Shown here piece by piece: positions 33,664-45,157 of a stretch of 64,000 bases of DNA. Position 1 is the stretch's first letter. Every line of letters begins with the position of its first letter. The notes under the pieces were generated by a model, which was not told the origin of the DNA, did no database searches, and was given only the letters and a program-made list of their open reading frames with translations. The position numbers were made by a program, and so were the translations under genes. This DNA is from Quercus robur (taxonomy: Eukaryota; Streptophyta; Magnoliopsida; Fagales; Fagaceae): NCBI RefSeq assembly GCF_932294415.1, contig NC_065536.1, positions 52,898,354 to 52,962,353 on the forward strand. Reading direction: 5' to 3'.

Positions 33664-34925
33664 AAGGTTTAGCGACAACCTTGTCTTCATGGCTTTGTTC
33701 TACTCGTCCAACATCTGTAGCATTGTCTCCTCCAACAACAACAGTAGCAGCGACAGCAACAACAACTTCTTCTTGCTCTTTGGCTTCATTGGCAAGAATC
33801 TCAGTGTTCATGGTCTCAAAGTTGAGGTTGGAAAAGTCCACTGCCTGGTTATGATGTTTCATCATCCATCTATGAAGAAGCTCAAAACCTTTGTAATACT
33901 GGATAAATTGAAGATCAGAAAAGCGTTCGGATTTCAAGAACTTAGCAATCACTTTTTCATGCTCCTCGTTAGTCTTTAGAAGAGCAGCCTAGATCTCTTC
34001 GTCCTTCTGAGTGATGAGCATTTTTTCAACTTTCAACGCCTCACTGAGCTCCTTGACTTTCTCCTTGGATTTTGTGGTTTGATCCATAGCCTCGATCAAG
34101 TCCTTCCTCAACTTCGAGCTTTCAGCCTCGACAGATTCAACTTTAGAGTTAGCCACCACCACTTTCTCTTCATTGCTCAAGTAATTAGTCATCAAGCATA
34201 GGGATTTCCCAAGAACCTAAAGGAAAAATACATAATCAAATCTATGGTTTAGGTAAAAATTCAATGGCAATATCACGATTAAGTAAAATACCTACACCAA
34301 TTTGTGTATGTGATGACTAACTAGTTCATGAGATGGGATGGAGGCCAGACCCTTAAGCTCCTTGTCCATAATTATGTTATGAGCTTGTCCAAAGGCCGTC
34401 ACTGGGTCCTCCCAAACACTTATTCCAATTTTACTCTTCCCCTTGGAATGAGTAGTTGGAGGCGTGACATTATCACCTCGAGAGAAGGGGTTAGAGTAGA
34501 AGGGACTGTATGGACGGATGAAGAAACGATCGTCTCATATTTCTCTTCGTTCAATTTGCGTTTCTTCGTATCAATGGCTAGTTGTGGCAAAGGTTCATTC
34601 TTCATTCCCTTCACACGGGCATATTTTTCCTTGCTATATCTGGTGGCCATCCTTGCAAGAAGAGGATCAAGGAAAGAAGTGAGTCTTGAGACGAGTAAAA
34701 AAAAAACAAAAACAAAAACAAAAAGGGGGGAACACACATACTTTTCTCTTCTTGAAGGATTTTCTTTAGCACGTATTCTGTGGGTTCGGGTCCAAGGAAA
34801 TGATCGTACAAGTGACGAGGATCCACAAGGTCGTCAAAATCTTCAATTTCTCAAGCAAATTCTATGGCAGCCTAAACTCGACCTTGGTAACAACTCTCCA
34901 ACTTAGGACACTCAGAGACTGCAAA
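33664..34925 (-). pseudogene. Antisense ORF of the Tat-type element, with introns
   Basis: Read on the minus strand, the parts are: (1) SECPKLESCYQGRV ... DFDDLVDPRHLYDHFLGPEP, at 34742-34925; (2) MATRYSKEKYARVKGMKNEP onward, from 34651 to about 34300; (3) VLGKSLCLMTNYLSNEEKVV to the stop at 33664, with a long heptad-like acidic/basic segment (coiled coil) and FSDLQFIQYYKGFELLHRWMMKHH. Parts 2 and 3 are joined by a GT-AG intron at about 34221-34291. Stops at the end of part 2 and at DEEI-stop-AALL look like CAG to TAG changes. Function of this ORF is unknown. The first residues are cut off where SEO sequence begins. Confidence 0.7.
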
Positions 34926-35059
34926 ACAGATGATAAAAGAATGATCACACAGGTAAAATAAAAGTAGTTAGTCCAAGGAAAGTGTTAAAAGAATGCACCA
35001 AGAAGGTTAAGTAAGGTTGTAACCTTAGGTTACAACAAATTTTGTAGCTAAACTTTGTC

Positions 35060-35261
35060 CCTTGAAGAATGTCGGGGATGCCAAGTGCAGCATAATTAAA
35101 AATGTCCTCAATGATCTCAAGGAAAGCTTTGGCTTTAACCTCTCAGCCATATGGGGCATGAGTGGATTGAGTTAGCTTTATCATGGCATTGTCATCAGAG
35201 CTAGGGAACATCTGGTCATCATTCGTGAGTTTTAGGACCTCCTCTTGCGTAACATTAGCCA
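35060..35261 (-). pseudogene. SEO C exon 1 (broken)
   Basis: The ATG is at 35261. The peptide reads MANVTQEEVLKLTNDDQMFP, SSDDNAMIKLTQSTHAPYG-stop-EVKAK, FLEIIEDIFNYAALGIPDILQ, against MALVTQK ... SSDDNAMMKQIQATHAPDGREVEVKPFL in the intact gene at 52574. One stop (CGA to TGA) interrupts it. The donor GT of the intact gene is absent: the frame continues GTKFSYKIC. Then a transition to gypsy sequence follows. Exons 2 to 5 are missing. This is probably the same gene as exon 6 at 22814, torn apart by insertions and deletion. Confidence 0.85.
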
Positions 35262-35304
35262 TCTTGGTTTATCGCAAAGATCAGGATTTAGGTCAGGAAC
35301 AAGG

Positions 35305-36305
35305 GTAGTGTTGGGCTGCATTTGGTTTTAATCTATGCCTTAGATATATATAGTTCATGTCAAATGGAATAAAGGCTAATTTGCTACCTTGCTTGCGATG
35401 GAGGTTGAATTGAACGAGAAGATAACTCCAAGGGTAGAATTTTGAATAAGGCTTTAAATTTTGTTTGTGTTCCTTAATCGTCCTCTTTTTAACTTTACAG
35501 CATGGAAGCTTAATTGCGAGATTTGTATGGTTGGATGTTGCGCGCTTAAGAACCATTCTCACGCAAAATCATATATTTAATAAAAGTTGGTTCTTAGAAG
35601 CTGTTGTGACTATGGTTTTAAAAATCAGAATGGTCAAAGAACCAAAAAAGAGATCCATTCACGGTTTTAATTAGTTTATTTATTTATTTTTAATTGGACC
35701 AATTCCATTCTGGTTCCCTATTGAATTGGTTCAACCAGCCAATCTAATTTTTAAAACAGTGGTTGTGATACCAAATGATTATCTTCTTTCTGTAATAAGT
35801 AGTTATACTATCCTTAAGAATGGAAGCTTAATTGCGGGATTTGTACCGTTGGATGTTGCATGCTAAAGAGTCATTCCTATGCAAAATCATATATTATATA
35901 ATAAAAGTTGGCACCTAAGCTAGAGGTTGTTGTGATACCAAATTATTATCTTCTTTATGCAACAAGTGGTTATACTATCATTAATTATTAATTTCGTTAC
36001 CTTATTTCACTTTACTTTATTATTTAACTCTCAAGAAATTAAAATTTTTACTCCAGCAAAAATTTTGTTTGTCTTAATTAGTAGGATAGTTTAATTTAGT
36101 TAAAACTCTATCATCTATGTTTCAAAAAAATTTTAAAATTCTAATTGATTATGAAAATTAATCTAAATATTGTTTTCGCCTAAATTTTGTATATTTTGTC
36201 TTTGAACTTTGAAAAATTATTTTTTGTCTTAAATTATTGAATATGTTACATTTATTACTTTTCAATTTTGAAAAGTTTTTTTTTTTTTTATCTCGAAATT
36301 ATTAA
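35305..36305. repeat. Direct duplicate block 1, SEO promoter region
   Basis: About 1.0 kb that recurs at 36722-37705 in the same orientation. The part next to the SEO start (35262-35560) also matches the region upstream of the intact SEO gene at 52577-52870. It contains a TATA-like ATATATAT at about 35344-35352 (for the minus strand) and a MITE at 35612-35762. Confidence 0.8.
35612..35762. mobile_element. MITE with GGTTTTAAAAAT ends, copy 1
   Basis: The left end GGTTTTAAAAATCAGAATGG and the right end (reverse complement of CACTGTTTTAAAAATTAGATTGG) are inverted. About 150 bp. Also present at the same place in block 2, so it was there before the block was duplicated. Confidence 0.6.
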
Positions 36306-36721
36306 AAAAAAAACAAATACTTAATATAATTAAAAAAAAAAAAAAAAACTCAACCTCAATCAGTGTATTGGCTTAATTAATGATAAAGTCATAAAAATTA
36401 AAGAGTAATTATCATGAAGTAGATGTCATATATAAAATCTTATAATTGAATTATTGAATTGTGAATTGTCTTCAGATTTATTTATATAAAAAATTAATTT
36501 ACAAATTTTTTTAAGTTTTAAATTTATTTGTTTATGCATAATAACCTTTGTAAAAATGAATTTGTTTTATTCTTCATGTTTAGTTATATAAAAGGATTAT
36601 ATTAAGCCCTACTCTATTTAAATAGGTTCCAAATGCATCAAGGTTTTGTTTCTTCACTACCATTAATTGATATGAATTTATAGATTCCTGGCAACAAGTT
36701 GGGTTGCTACTGGTGACAAGG

Positions 36722-37705
36722 ATTGTGTTGGGTTGCATTTGGTTTTAATCTATGCCCCTTAGATATATATATATATATATATATTTATTTATTTATATAG
36801 TTCATGTCAAATGGAATAAATGCCAATTTGCTACCTTGATTGCGATGGAGGTTGAGTTGAACGAGAAGGTAACCCCAAGGGTAGAATTTTGAATAAGGCT
36901 TTAGATATTGTTTATGTTCCTTTACCATCCTCTTTTTAAATTTACAACGTGGAATCTTAATTGCGAGATTCGTTTTGCTGGATATTGCATGCTTAAGAGT
37001 CATTCCCACGCAAAATTATATACTTAATAAAAGTTGGTTCTTAGAAGTTGTTGTGATCATGGTTTTAAAAATCAAAACGGTTAAAGAGACCAATTCCCTT
37101 TTTTTTTTTGACCAGATTGGTTCCATTTTGGTTCCCTGTTGAATTGGTTCAACCAGCCAATCTAATTTTTAAAACAATGGTTGTGATACCAAATGATTGT
37201 CTTCTTTCTGCAATAATTGTTCATGCTATCCTTACGAATGGAAGCTTAATTGGGAGATTTGTATTGTTGGATGTTGCGTGCTAAAGAGTCATTCCCATGA
37301 AAAATCATATACTATATAATAAAAGTTGGTATCTAGACTAGAGTTTGTTATGATACCAAATGATTATATTCTTTATGCAACAAGTGGTTATACTTGTACT
37401 ATCATTAATTATTAATTTAGTTATCTTATTTCACTTTACTTTACTATTAAACTCAAGAAACTAAAATTTTTACTCCGAAAAAAATTCTGTTTGTCTTATT
37501 AATTTGTAGGATAGTTTAAATTAGTTAAAAATCTATCATCTAAGTTTCAAAAAAATTTAAAATTCTAATTGATTATGAAAATTAAGCTAAATATTGTTTG
37601 CCCCTAAACTTTGTATATTTTGTCTCTAAACTTTGAAAAATTATTGAATATGTTATGTTTATTACTTTTCAATTTTGAAATGTTTGTTTTTCATCCCTAA
37701 ATTAT
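36722..37705. repeat. Direct duplicate block 2, orphan SEO promoter
   Basis: Same order of segments as block 1, starting TGTTGGGTTGCATTTGGTTT, including an (AT)n-extended TATA region at about 36765-36784 and the MITE at 37059. It has no SEO exon next to it: the homology stops at about 36722, before the place where exon 1 would start. Confidence 0.8.
37059..37182. mobile_element. MITE with GGTTTTAAAAAT ends, copy 2
   Basis: Counterpart of the element at 35612-35762, slightly shorter because of internal deletion. Confidence 0.6.
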
Positions 37706-37934
37706 TTTAAAAGTATTTTTTGGGTACCTAAACTATTGAAGGAGACTCTTTAAAAAGTTTAGAGATGGAAAATGTTTATTTTTTTTTTTATTTTTTTATT
37801 TTTAAGTTTAGGGATGAAAAATGAAATTCATACAAATTTTAGGGATGGGGACAACATTTTAATCAAAATTTTTATAGGTTGAGAAGATCTCACAACAAAA
37901 ATTAGGAATGAAGAAAGAGAGACTAGAAAGAAAA

Positions 37935-38325
37935 ATAGCACTTGATGGCTTAGTTCGAGAGTGGTGGACTTGGTTCTTTAAGAGAGGAATAGCATTTTGA
38001 CTATCACAAAATACTTAAACATGCTCCTCATAAATTCCTTAGCCTCCCATCAAACCATTTAGCCAGATAACCTCCTTGATGGCTTCTACGAGTTCTATCA
38101 CAGTCATATATTCATGCTTAGTGGTTGATAATGCAATAGTAGACTATAATGTGAACCTCTAACTCAAAAATTCTTTAACAAATGTAAACAAATAGAATGT
38201 AGTATAACATAACAATGTTTTTCTAGATAACCAGCATAGTTTGAGTCAACATTACCAATTATGTTTTACAACAAAATTGTTTCTCTCAAACTTCATACCC
38301 AAATCAAGTAGCTCTGGTGCTCAAT
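37935..38325 (-). pseudogene. Ty1-copia RNase H remnant
   Basis: The minus-strand frame contains STIALSTTKHEYMTVIELVEA, AIKEVIWLNGLMGG, VFCDSQNAIPLLKNQVHHSR and TK. This is the RNase H end of a plant copia polyprotein (normally TIALSTTEAEYMA ... DSQSAIHLAKNQVHHARTKHI). TKHEYM replaces the catalytic TEAEYM-type segment and stops are frequent. No LTRs or other domains are recognised nearby. It abuts the CACTA element. Confidence 0.75.
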
Positions 38326-38461
38326 CTTGGGTCTTAGGTGTGGGTTGAATCATGATAAAAGTGTCAACTTGATGTGCTAAACAACTATGATCAAAATCCT
38401 TTTGTATGAGTATGGTGTGAGACATGCTTTTATCTTTTCGTTCTTCGGATTATGGTCATGT

Positions 38462-38850
38462 CACTAAAAAAAATTGGACTATTGCAGTGGGCCAAAACCG
38501 ATGCAAAAGCCCAAAAAAACCGTCGCTAAAGGTCCATTTGGCCTATTGCGGTGGCAACAAAAAACGCTGCTATAAATGTACCTTTTAGTGGCGTTTTTGG
38601 TTTTTTGCAGCAGGCAGAAAACTGCCGCCATATGAGGTCAAAATTCGTGTCAATTGACTTTTAGTAGCAGGCAAAAGGCGCCGCTATAGGGAACCAATTA
38701 AAATGGACTCATTGCATTTTTAGCGGCGAGGAGAAACGTTGCTATATGTGTAAACCTTTTAGCAGCGGGCAAAAACGCTGCTATAGGGCTTCATTTAAAT
38801 CAGAATATATGCACCTTTAGTAGCGCTTTTTGACTGCCGCTATAGGGTTT
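38462..38850. repeat. Left subterminal repeats of the CACTA element
   Basis: At least eight copies of motifs like GCTGCTATA, GCCGCTATAGGG and their inverse, spaced about 30-60 bp, followed by a T tract (38848-38889). Confidence 0.7.
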
Positions 38851-40509
38851 TTTTTTTTTTTGTTTTTGTTTTTTTTTTTTTTTTTTTTTACAGATCTATT
38901 ACAAAGAACCTGAAATATTTTTAGCTCTACTAACACAGTACCACAAATGTAACTAATTAACAACACCACAAATGTCTTCAAACTAACGTAATATTAATAT
39001 AGAAATATATTATCAAATACATAACAAAAGAAAAGATGTGATCCTTTGTACATAGAAAGTCCTTCAACACTTAAATTAAACTAATAACAAAAGAAAAGAT
39101 GTGGTCCTTTGTACACAGAAAGTCCTTCAACACTTAAATTAAACTAATACCATAATCAAAGTTTCAAAGTATTTCAAAATATTTTTCAACACTTGCAAAA
39201 AATGTGTTTGTTCAAATGTGGTTCTTTGTACACAAAATGTCCTTAAACACCAACATAAAATTTATAAGCTGCTAGGTTGATGGGATGCAGCTGATGATTT
39301 TTGGAGAGCTGAGGATTATAGGATTGGAGGAACGTCCTACATATAAAAAAAAAAAAAAAGCATTTATTAGGACACAGCGATATCAAATATTGGAATCCAA
39401 AATTGCTTAATGCATAAGCATTACAAGGGAAATTTGGAGTTTCAAAGGCTGCAACTACAATATGGAAATCACAATACAACTATCAAATACCTTAAAGTAT
39501 AAACTCAATTTCTACAAGGAAGAAATGAATCTTGTTCATGTGGAATATTAACCATGTTAAATTTAATTTAGGTTGTGAAAAACCACATCCCCTTGAACAT
39601 GTGTTGATCACCTTAAAAATTCATTTAGGAGTACCACTATGTTCCCAATCAACATAAAACCCACTAATTGCGGCAACATCAATGGAAAATAAGGAAGCTG
39701 CGCTTAGGCTTTATCATACCAAACCATAGTCCAACAAAAACCACAAACTTAGAATATAAATGGGCAAAACTCAGATTTTGAAAATAGTATGCAACCTAAA
39801 GAACAAACCTTGATTAAATTATAACCATGCATCCATAAACTGTATGCCAATGCAAGTGGATTGCATGATGTCCAAAGCTTGAAAGGTTGCGCATGAGCAG
39901 TGCCTTTAGAAAATTTGGGATCCTCTAATTCATATTGATCTATAACATATACTCGAACTTAAAAACGTTTACAATGCAAGATTAATTCAAAATATCGGTA
40001 AGAATTTTCAAATCATGATGTCAAGATTATAAGCATGTATAGTGAAGCATATTATAAGTTAAAGACCATTCTTGAGCACAGTCTCATTGAATTCTATGTT
40101 TATACTTTACTCAAGGATGTATATTCTATAAAGTCATCTCTGGTAAATGAAAAATGAAACAACAAAATGTCTACAGTGGCAGATACTCAAATAAAGGTTT
40201 TCTTAAAACAGAGGCCTAATACAATCAGCTTATGTCCCAACAATTCAACAACTCGATCCTCTTAGTTTCAACCAGAAAAATTTTGCACTTGACAAAGCTA
40301 AGCTACCTTTCCAGTTGATATGCTTTTTCAAATCAAAGTAAACGGCTGCCTAGCTGATTCAGATAAAGAACTAGCAGCTTATCAACCATTTAAGACGCTA
40401 TTCAATATAATCCTTAAGCCATAATCTAACAAAAGTGATTTTTTTTTTTTATTGCCAATTACACAGCATCCCATTGGTTGACCTCATTCTCCACCTTTAC
40501 TTAACTCAA

Positions 40510-40857
40510 TTAATTCAACATTAAAATATAGAAGAATTTCAATACAAATGGCATATACAAGAACCCGATTGTATAAATTATTTGAGGGATGCAATTTCTG
40601 CCAATGACATTAGAAACCAGAGCAAGACTACTTATGTTACTTTCTGAGGCCCAATGCACTGCTAAGAGCAAATAACTTAAAATGATTCCCATGATCATGT
40701 ACTTCCAAATCCCTTTACAAGATCTACTAGAAATGGTCTTGTATAGCAAGTATGCGAATAAAATTAGCACTAGCAATGGCACAACCACAGCTATAAATGT
40801 CCAAGAAGTTAGTCCTGAGGTAATACTAATAACTATCCAATATTTAATGCTAATCAA
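40510..40857 (-). pseudogene. PIG-O-like membrane fragment captured by CACTA
   Basis: A 115-codon open frame with about four hydrophobic segments. The part LSYLLLAVHWASESNISSLA and VIGRNCIPQIIYTIGF resembles the C-terminal membrane region of plant GPI ethanolamine phosphate transferase 3 (PIG-O), an ER enzyme that adds phosphoethanolamine to GPI anchors; there a HWA-x-ES and IG-x-x-IPR-IIYAIG arrangement is expected. The intact enzyme is many times longer. The frame has no stop, but its start is not a natural one. Either a captured exon or an unrelated membrane peptide; identification is from memory. Confidence 0.45.
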
Positions 40858-41135
40858 AGTGCTAATAAGCCCAAATGCTAATCAGCCCAAGTGCTAATCA
40901 ACATTATCAGATTCCAAGCACTAATCAAAGTGCTAATCAGCCCAAAGGATTAAACCCCTTTACACATTTTTGATATTTTTCAACAACCCAAAGTGCTAAT
41001 CAGCCCAAAGTCTTCACTAAGTTATATATTACCTTAAAATTGGCAAGTATAAATCATGTAGCTTAGAAAGAAAGCTCAAAAAACGCAACACAAACCTTAT
41101 TACTATATGAATACAAATTAACCCAAAAACACAAA

Positions 41136-44100
41136 TTAACCATTAGAAACCCCAAAATCAAAATCATTAATGCCAACCTGATTGCATTGTGAAGTTATTT
41201 GTTGCAGTTGTTGAAGCATGCGAGCCATTCTTTGCTTCATCTCTTTGAATTTACTAAGTCTTTCCTTCATTTTGTCAAAAGAGGACAATTTCTCTTGCAT
41301 CTCAGCCAAGGAAGCCTTTAGTTGTGCAACTTCGTCGTGCTTTGATTGACTTGATTGTATTTGAAGGTCCGTGAGAACACACTTGGTACTTCGGCCACTT
41401 GGGCTTGGACCAAATCCTACCCCACGAATACAACATTTGTGCTCCTTACCCATCACTTTGGCAAACACATCGTTTGGTGCCCATGCAATACTACCACTTG
41501 TGTCAGATGATTGCAATTGATTCGAAGGTTCAACCAACAACTCCTTCATTTTATCCTGATATTTGGGTTTGAACAAAAAAATAATAATAATTAGAAATTA
41601 GCAACATCATTTGATTGAAGACAACAAAAATTTTATTGATAAGCATACACAATATAATGAATACAATAAGATGCAGCCAAAATCTGTTCTCTCTATAGCA
41701 ATACAAGATACTATTAATAAAGATGAGAGAGGAACTAAATTAATACTTGCTGTCCTCTCTATAGAATTTCATTTCATCTGTCATTGATGAAATGAAATTC
41801 TCTTACATACCATATATGGATTGAAAGAATACACGAAGCTATGGTGAAGTTTGTGGAGATGAAAGCTTAGTTAAAACTATATGTGTTGAAGTTAGTGATA
41901 GAACTTGCTTATGCTTAGTCTTTAATAATATTATAAAGTCCTTAGAGTGTTTATAAAAGCCAATTGGGTTCATTATTTCAAAATAACCAATTTCAGTAGT
42001 CTCTTTACATTTTGAAGCAACAATACATATCCTTAACTATGGTCATTCATAGGCATTTACTCCATAGAATTAGAAATACAACAAGTATGCTAAACAATAT
42101 GGTTATTGTGAAACCACTCTATTGAAGCAAATGCAATGATTGACAATGAAAATGAAACCACAAATGGATTACTCACCATTTTTGCTTGCACTACAGGATT
42201 AACTGCAAATCCATCTTTATGAGTATGTAGTATTGAATATAATGTTGCACACTCTACAGGATGTCCATCTGCTTTTGCTTGTAATATGAATGACATATTT
42301 ATTTAGTGATGAATATTGGTTTCACATAAACTTAAGATAAGTCAAATCATTTAAAAATTAGTCATAATATTTAGTACATTCTTTGCAGCGTGCACGACAA
42401 GGCTGCATGAACTAGCAGTATGTAAGTCCTCTTGTTTAGAACGACGGTCCCTAATTCTTCTCTGACTCTATCTACAAAATTATGGAGTCAGAGAATACCA
42501 TCAGAATAGCAACAAAAAATCTTTGATAAGCCTAAAAAGGCAAGACAAAATTATCTTTCTAACTGGGAAAATAAAAACTAACATAAAAGGGAAACGAAAA
42601 CACTTATTTTATATGGGTAACTAAAACTCACACACTTGCATGGGATTCAACCCATAAGCTATCCTCCACCTCTTATTTAGGTAGGGAGCAGCAAAAGCAG
42701 TAGCAACAGCATTATAAATTAAAAAACATCAACATCAAAACACCTTAATTAGAAATTTCTAACTCCTTTGTGTCTTAGTTGGCAGAAATTTTGCTTCAAG
42801 ACTAAAAGGAGTGGTAAATTGATCCAGGGGGTACTTAGATTGAGGAAAGTCCTTTTTTAGTTTCTGTTTTTGTTCTTTGCTTTATTTCTTTTGAGTTCTC
42901 TAAAAGAACTATTTAGTTGGCAAATATGTGTTAGTTGGCAAACAAGTTTAGCCTAATAAATAACCACTCAAGATAAATAACCATTCACCACATTGCATAA
43001 TATGTGTTATATAATTTCGAAGATTACATATAGCTTATGCCAATTACAATGAGTTCATTATGCTTTTATTGACATATGGTTGATCAAGGACTCACTGTTC
43101 CAATATTGATATCTCAAGAATGGTCTCAATTTTATTCCCAAGATCACCTTTTGGACTCGATCTTGAGACCATATTTTGGTCTTGACATCAAGACCAATAT
43201 AATATTATTTTTTGGTAGAAAGGAAAGTAAGAGTGAAACCTATATCATCATATATATGCTCACGCTAACACACAAACACTAACACACAACTAGTTGTGTG
43301 GCTTAGTTGAGTTGGAGTTTATTTTTCAAAACAAAACATAAAAGAAGGCCAAATTCTAATCATGGACAGTTAAGAAACAAGAAAATATTCATATACCAAC
43401 ACAAAAAAAAAAAACATTACAATCAGTTCATAGACATAAGAATTTAAATTCAAAGGATTTAATGAATTAATACATACACATCATGGATTTCAGTTTTGAG
43501 GATTTGATTTTAACAAAAACGCTTATCATGCACCTAATCATGTATCAATAGAACTTAAAATCTACCCATAGCAAAAGCAACAACAACAGCATTACATGAC
43601 CTATATAAGACTATCTTAGCCATTGGCTAATACATGACCTATCTCAGATCACCAACTTTGTTGAGTCACAACTTTCAAGCAACAATTAGTAAAGTAAAAC
43701 TTGTTCTTTGGGCAGAAATAACCATCACATTTACAACATGGCAGTAATGAAAACCAAAAATACAGATTAAGCACATCTTTTTTTTTTAAAAAAAAGTTTA
43801 AAAAGAACATACCACTGCATCCTTAGTATACCAATGGTTAACAAAAACATCCCAATCTTCTGGTATGCATCCCTTGGGTCGGTTGCTCTTCACCCATGCT
43901 TTGTTTTTTGGATGCGGTATGTAATGAGACGTTTTCAGCCTACACTTGTGATCCCTCCAAGCCTTCCCAATTTTTTGTAAGGTAAATGTCTTCAAACCCA
44001 CATTTGCAGTAGGATTAGTAGGGACGACGTATTTTCGTTACAATCAAATAGTTGAGTTAACAAATTACAATCAAATAGTTGAGTTAGAATTAGAACTGCA

Positions 44101-45157
44101 ACAAGCATGCCAAAATGTCATAATTACAAGTATTATAAGTTCCTGGTTTACCTCTACAAGATGCCAACACTCTTCTTTAAGTTCTTCTGGCATCTCCCTC
44201 CAATTCAGATATCTTATTGGGCACATGTGGGGTTTTCGTGCAATCGTCCCCAAGAAACCAGTGAAAGCCCTCGCCTCTTCATCAACTGGCCTATTTAGTG
44301 GCAACTCAGTTATTAGGTCGTCGGGAAGATCCCAAACATCCAAGTACTTGCTTGGCCCGTGAGTGGCATGTACAAGTGGCTGCACATCTGAAATTTAAAA
44401 GAGACAATATTGTTAAAGTAAGTAAATATATATGAAATTAAAAAAAAAAAGAAAAAAAAAAGAGGAAAGTGAGGTGGCAAATGAAATAATATATTATAGG
44501 TAGTATTTTGCTAAGAGATAATGTTTAATATTATGCTAGAATTCTTACTAGAAAATGTAAGAGTGTTTAATGAAATTCTTTTTGGTTGTGTCACTAGTTT
44601 TTGGCATTAACATGATAATTTATTTTTAAAATATTATACAATAAATAATTTTAAGTAAAACAGTTGCACACAAAATATACAATTTATGTAGATGATATAA
44701 TTCGAAAATCAGATTATCTTAAAACTTAAAAGCTCAGATAATTAGATTTTAAAATGACTTTTTTTTCAAAGAAAAAATCAACTATTTTTAAAAAATTAGC
44801 TTATTTTTAATGAAATAATTCAATAATAAAAAAAAGGCAGCAACAATTTCTCTATACTTTTTTGCACATTTTAACCAACATTTTAACTGTTTCCCCAAAT
44901 TCTATACAATTTTCCAAAATTTAATTTTTGGTTATGATGCATAGCTTGCAATGACAACCCATGCTTATATTTTGTTTCTTTTTAATAGAATTTTTATGCA
45001 AACTAATAGCAAATTTGATATCAAGTTGTAAGCCCATACCTTGTGTAGAAGCTTCGTGCATTTCTTGGTTCGTTTTTTGATTCTCATGTTCTGTAGAAGC
45101 TCCTTCCATGGTTATGCTCTTGGAACACGTGCGCAAATTTGCTTTTTGCCTTGCCAT
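41136..45157 (-). CDS. TNP1-like CACTA gene (Transposase_24 type)
   Basis: Exons read on the minus strand: 45157-45040 (MARQKANLRTCSKS, start), 44387-44152 (THGPSKYLDVWDLPDDLITE, RPVDEEARAFTGFLG), about 44034-43813 (GLKTFTLQKIGKAWRDHKCR, PEDWDVFVNHW), about 42471-42378 (IRDRRSKQEDLHTAS), about 42300-42177 (ADGHPVECATLYSILHTHK), 41555-41136 (NDVFAKVMGKEHKCCIRGVG, then a coiled coil, stop). WRDHK, W-x2-FV-x2-W, RRSKQ-x2-LHT and THK-DG are in the order known for plant En/Spm TNP1-type proteins, which bind subterminal repeats. Most junctions are GT-AG; the acceptor before 44034 is unclear. No frame-breaking stop was seen in the exons, so it may still be expressed. Confidence 0.65.

Larger units (their letters stand above)
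27029..34930 (+). mobile_element. Ty3-gypsy retrotransposon, Tat-type, 3' end missing
   Basis: The order is 5' LTR, primer-binding site, gag, protease, reverse transcriptase, RNase H, a second RNase H-like domain, integrase, 57 bp tandem repeats, and an antisense ORF. Dual RNase H, tandem repeats behind pol and an additional antisense ORF are features of the Tat lineage. The coding part has many stops, mostly TAG or TAA where CAG or CAA is expected, which fits decay of methylated cytosines. No 3' LTR follows: at about 34930-35040 the sequence passes into an SEO gene fragment. The element is therefore truncated and dead. Confidence 0.85.

Noticed and set aside
34328-34906. Plus-strand frame of 192 codons as a gene
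   Set aside because: Antisense to recognisable parts of the Tat-type antisense ORF, and has no domain of its own.
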